7,368 nt of DNA from Bacteroidia bacterium (GTDB lineage: Bacteria; Bacteroidota; Bacteroidia; NS11-12g; UBA9320). The stretch lies in assembly GCA_029253325.1 (NCBI GenBank), contig JAQWZS010000047.1, positions 1 to 7,368 of the forward strand. Reading direction: 5' to 3'. Positions 6,659 through 7,368 of this stretch are shown here, piece after piece. Position 1 is the stretch's first letter. Each line of letters starts with the position of its first letter. The position numbers and the translations under genes are program-made. Below the pieces are notes generated by a model that was not told the origin of the DNA, searched no databases, and saw only the letters and a program-made list of their open reading frames with translations.

Positions 6659-7368
6659 ATGGTTGAACCATTAATTCCATTTGGTTGTTATAACTTTGAA
6701 GTTGTGAAAAACGGACTAAAGCATCTAAAAAAATTTATTGCTGAACATGATGAAAGTATAATTGTTTTAGTTGACAAGCATACTTATGCATTATGCTATC
6801 CGCTGTTAGATTTGAATTTACCATATATTTTGGTTCCCTATGGGGAGAATTATAAAAATTTAAATAGTTGTGAATATATCTGGAAAAAACTTGTTGAGCT
6901 CAATGCTAATCGGGAAACTACACTACTTTGTTTAGGTGGAGGAGTATTGTGTGATATGGGTGCATTTGCGTGTACTTGTTATCAAAGAGGAATGTCCGTA
7001 GCATTAGCCCCTACCAGTTTACTTGCCATGGTTGATGCTAGTATAGGAGGTAAAAATGGAGTTGATTTTTTAGGATTTAAAAATTACGTAGGTACGTTCA
7101 GTAAACCAAGTCAAACGTTCATATGTCCTGAATTTTTAGATACCTTGCCTTATTTGGAGTTAGTTAATGGATATGTTGAGATGCTCAAACATGGTTTGAT
7201 AGCTGACCGATTGCACTATGATCAAATTAAATTATTTTTTCTGAAAGAAAGACATGAATTGTTTCCTCAATTGATTTATGATTCAATAGGTATTAAGACT
7301 CAACTGGTTGAAGAAGATTTTAGAGATTTAGGGGTTAGAAGGAGGCTTAATTTTGGTCATACAATAGG
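6659..7368 (+). CDS. aroB: 3-dehydroquinate synthase, 5' part (runs off the window)
   Basis: AroB turns DAHP into 3-dehydroquinate, step two of the shikimate pathway to aromatic amino acids, using NAD and a metal ion in the cytoplasm. The frame is open from ATG 6659 to the window end: 236 codons plus two bases, about two thirds of a usual 350-residue enzyme. An in-frame TAA at 6626 excludes an earlier start. Seen in order: YGENYKNL (61-68) and LGGGVLCDMGAF (92-103) for NAD binding, YQRG (108-111), PTSLLAMVDASIGGKNGVD (118-136), KNYVG (141-145), GYVEMLKHGL (171-180), K213, and RRRLNFGHT (227-235). Likely active residues D126, K132, K141, E174, K177 and H234 are all kept; E174 and H234 would be two of three zinc ligands, the third lying beyond the window. 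Variations include Cys98 and Ala102 in the NAD loop and Asn133 after the GGK. Other sugar-phosphate cyclases share the fold, but AroB is the best fit. Confidence 0.9.
   Translation, partial: MVEPLIPFGCYNFEVVKNGLKHLKKFIAEHDESIIVLVDKHTYALCYPLLDLNLPYILVPYGENYKNLNSCEYIWKKLVELNANRETTLLCLGGGVLCDMGAFACTCYQRGMSVALAPTSLLAMVDASIGGKNGVDFLGFKNYVGTFSKPSQTFICPEFLDTLPYLELVNGYVEMLKHGLIADRLHYDQIKLFFLKERHELFPQLIYDSIGIKTQLVEEDFRDLGVRRRLNFGHTI

Overview
The window reads as ordinary chromosomal DNA from a member of the Bacteroidota, probably in or near the Flavobacteriales/Cytophagales. The evidence is the AT-rich composition, a single-chain SecD-SecF fusion of the Bacteroidota type, a DUF4340 family member of the form common in that phylum, an AroB with the MLKHGLI variant of the active-site helix, and TAnnTTTG promoter boxes (the Bacteroidota -7 element) with no clear Shine-Dalgarno sequences. 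No tRNA, rRNA, CRISPR array, insertion sequence or prophage gene was seen.

Layout. Positions 1-111 are a leader with a good promoter for secDF (112-3105, +), which has its own terminator right behind it. Positions 3106-3431 are a gene-free gap with three hairpins: the secDF terminator, a perfect 12-bp hairpin with no obvious gene of its own, and the terminator of the gene converging from the right. That gene (3432-4427, -) encodes a SIS-domain bifunctional phosphoglucose/phosphomannose isomerase. It is divergent from an RluD-type 23S rRNA pseudouridine synthase (4512-5549, +) across an 84-bp spacer with a -7 box for each direction. The rluD-like gene abuts, stop to stop with no gap, a membrane-anchored DUF4340 protein (5550-6542, -). 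A divergent spacer then leads to aroB, 3-dehydroquinate synthase (6659 onward, +), which is cut off by the window end after 236 codons.

The five genes look like five separate transcription units facing alternate ways, not a pathway operon. They are housekeeping genes: protein export driven by the proton gradient, sugar-phosphate isomerisation, ribosome modification, an envelope-associated protein of unknown role, and the second step of the shikimate pathway. I did not find an undescribed system. The points worth a second look are small: the acidic insert in SecDF, the orphan hairpin at 3304-3340, the back-to-back promoter boxes, the zero-gap convergent gene pair, the archaeal-type isomerase, the uncharacterised DUF4340 protein, and unusual residues in the NAD-binding loop of AroB.
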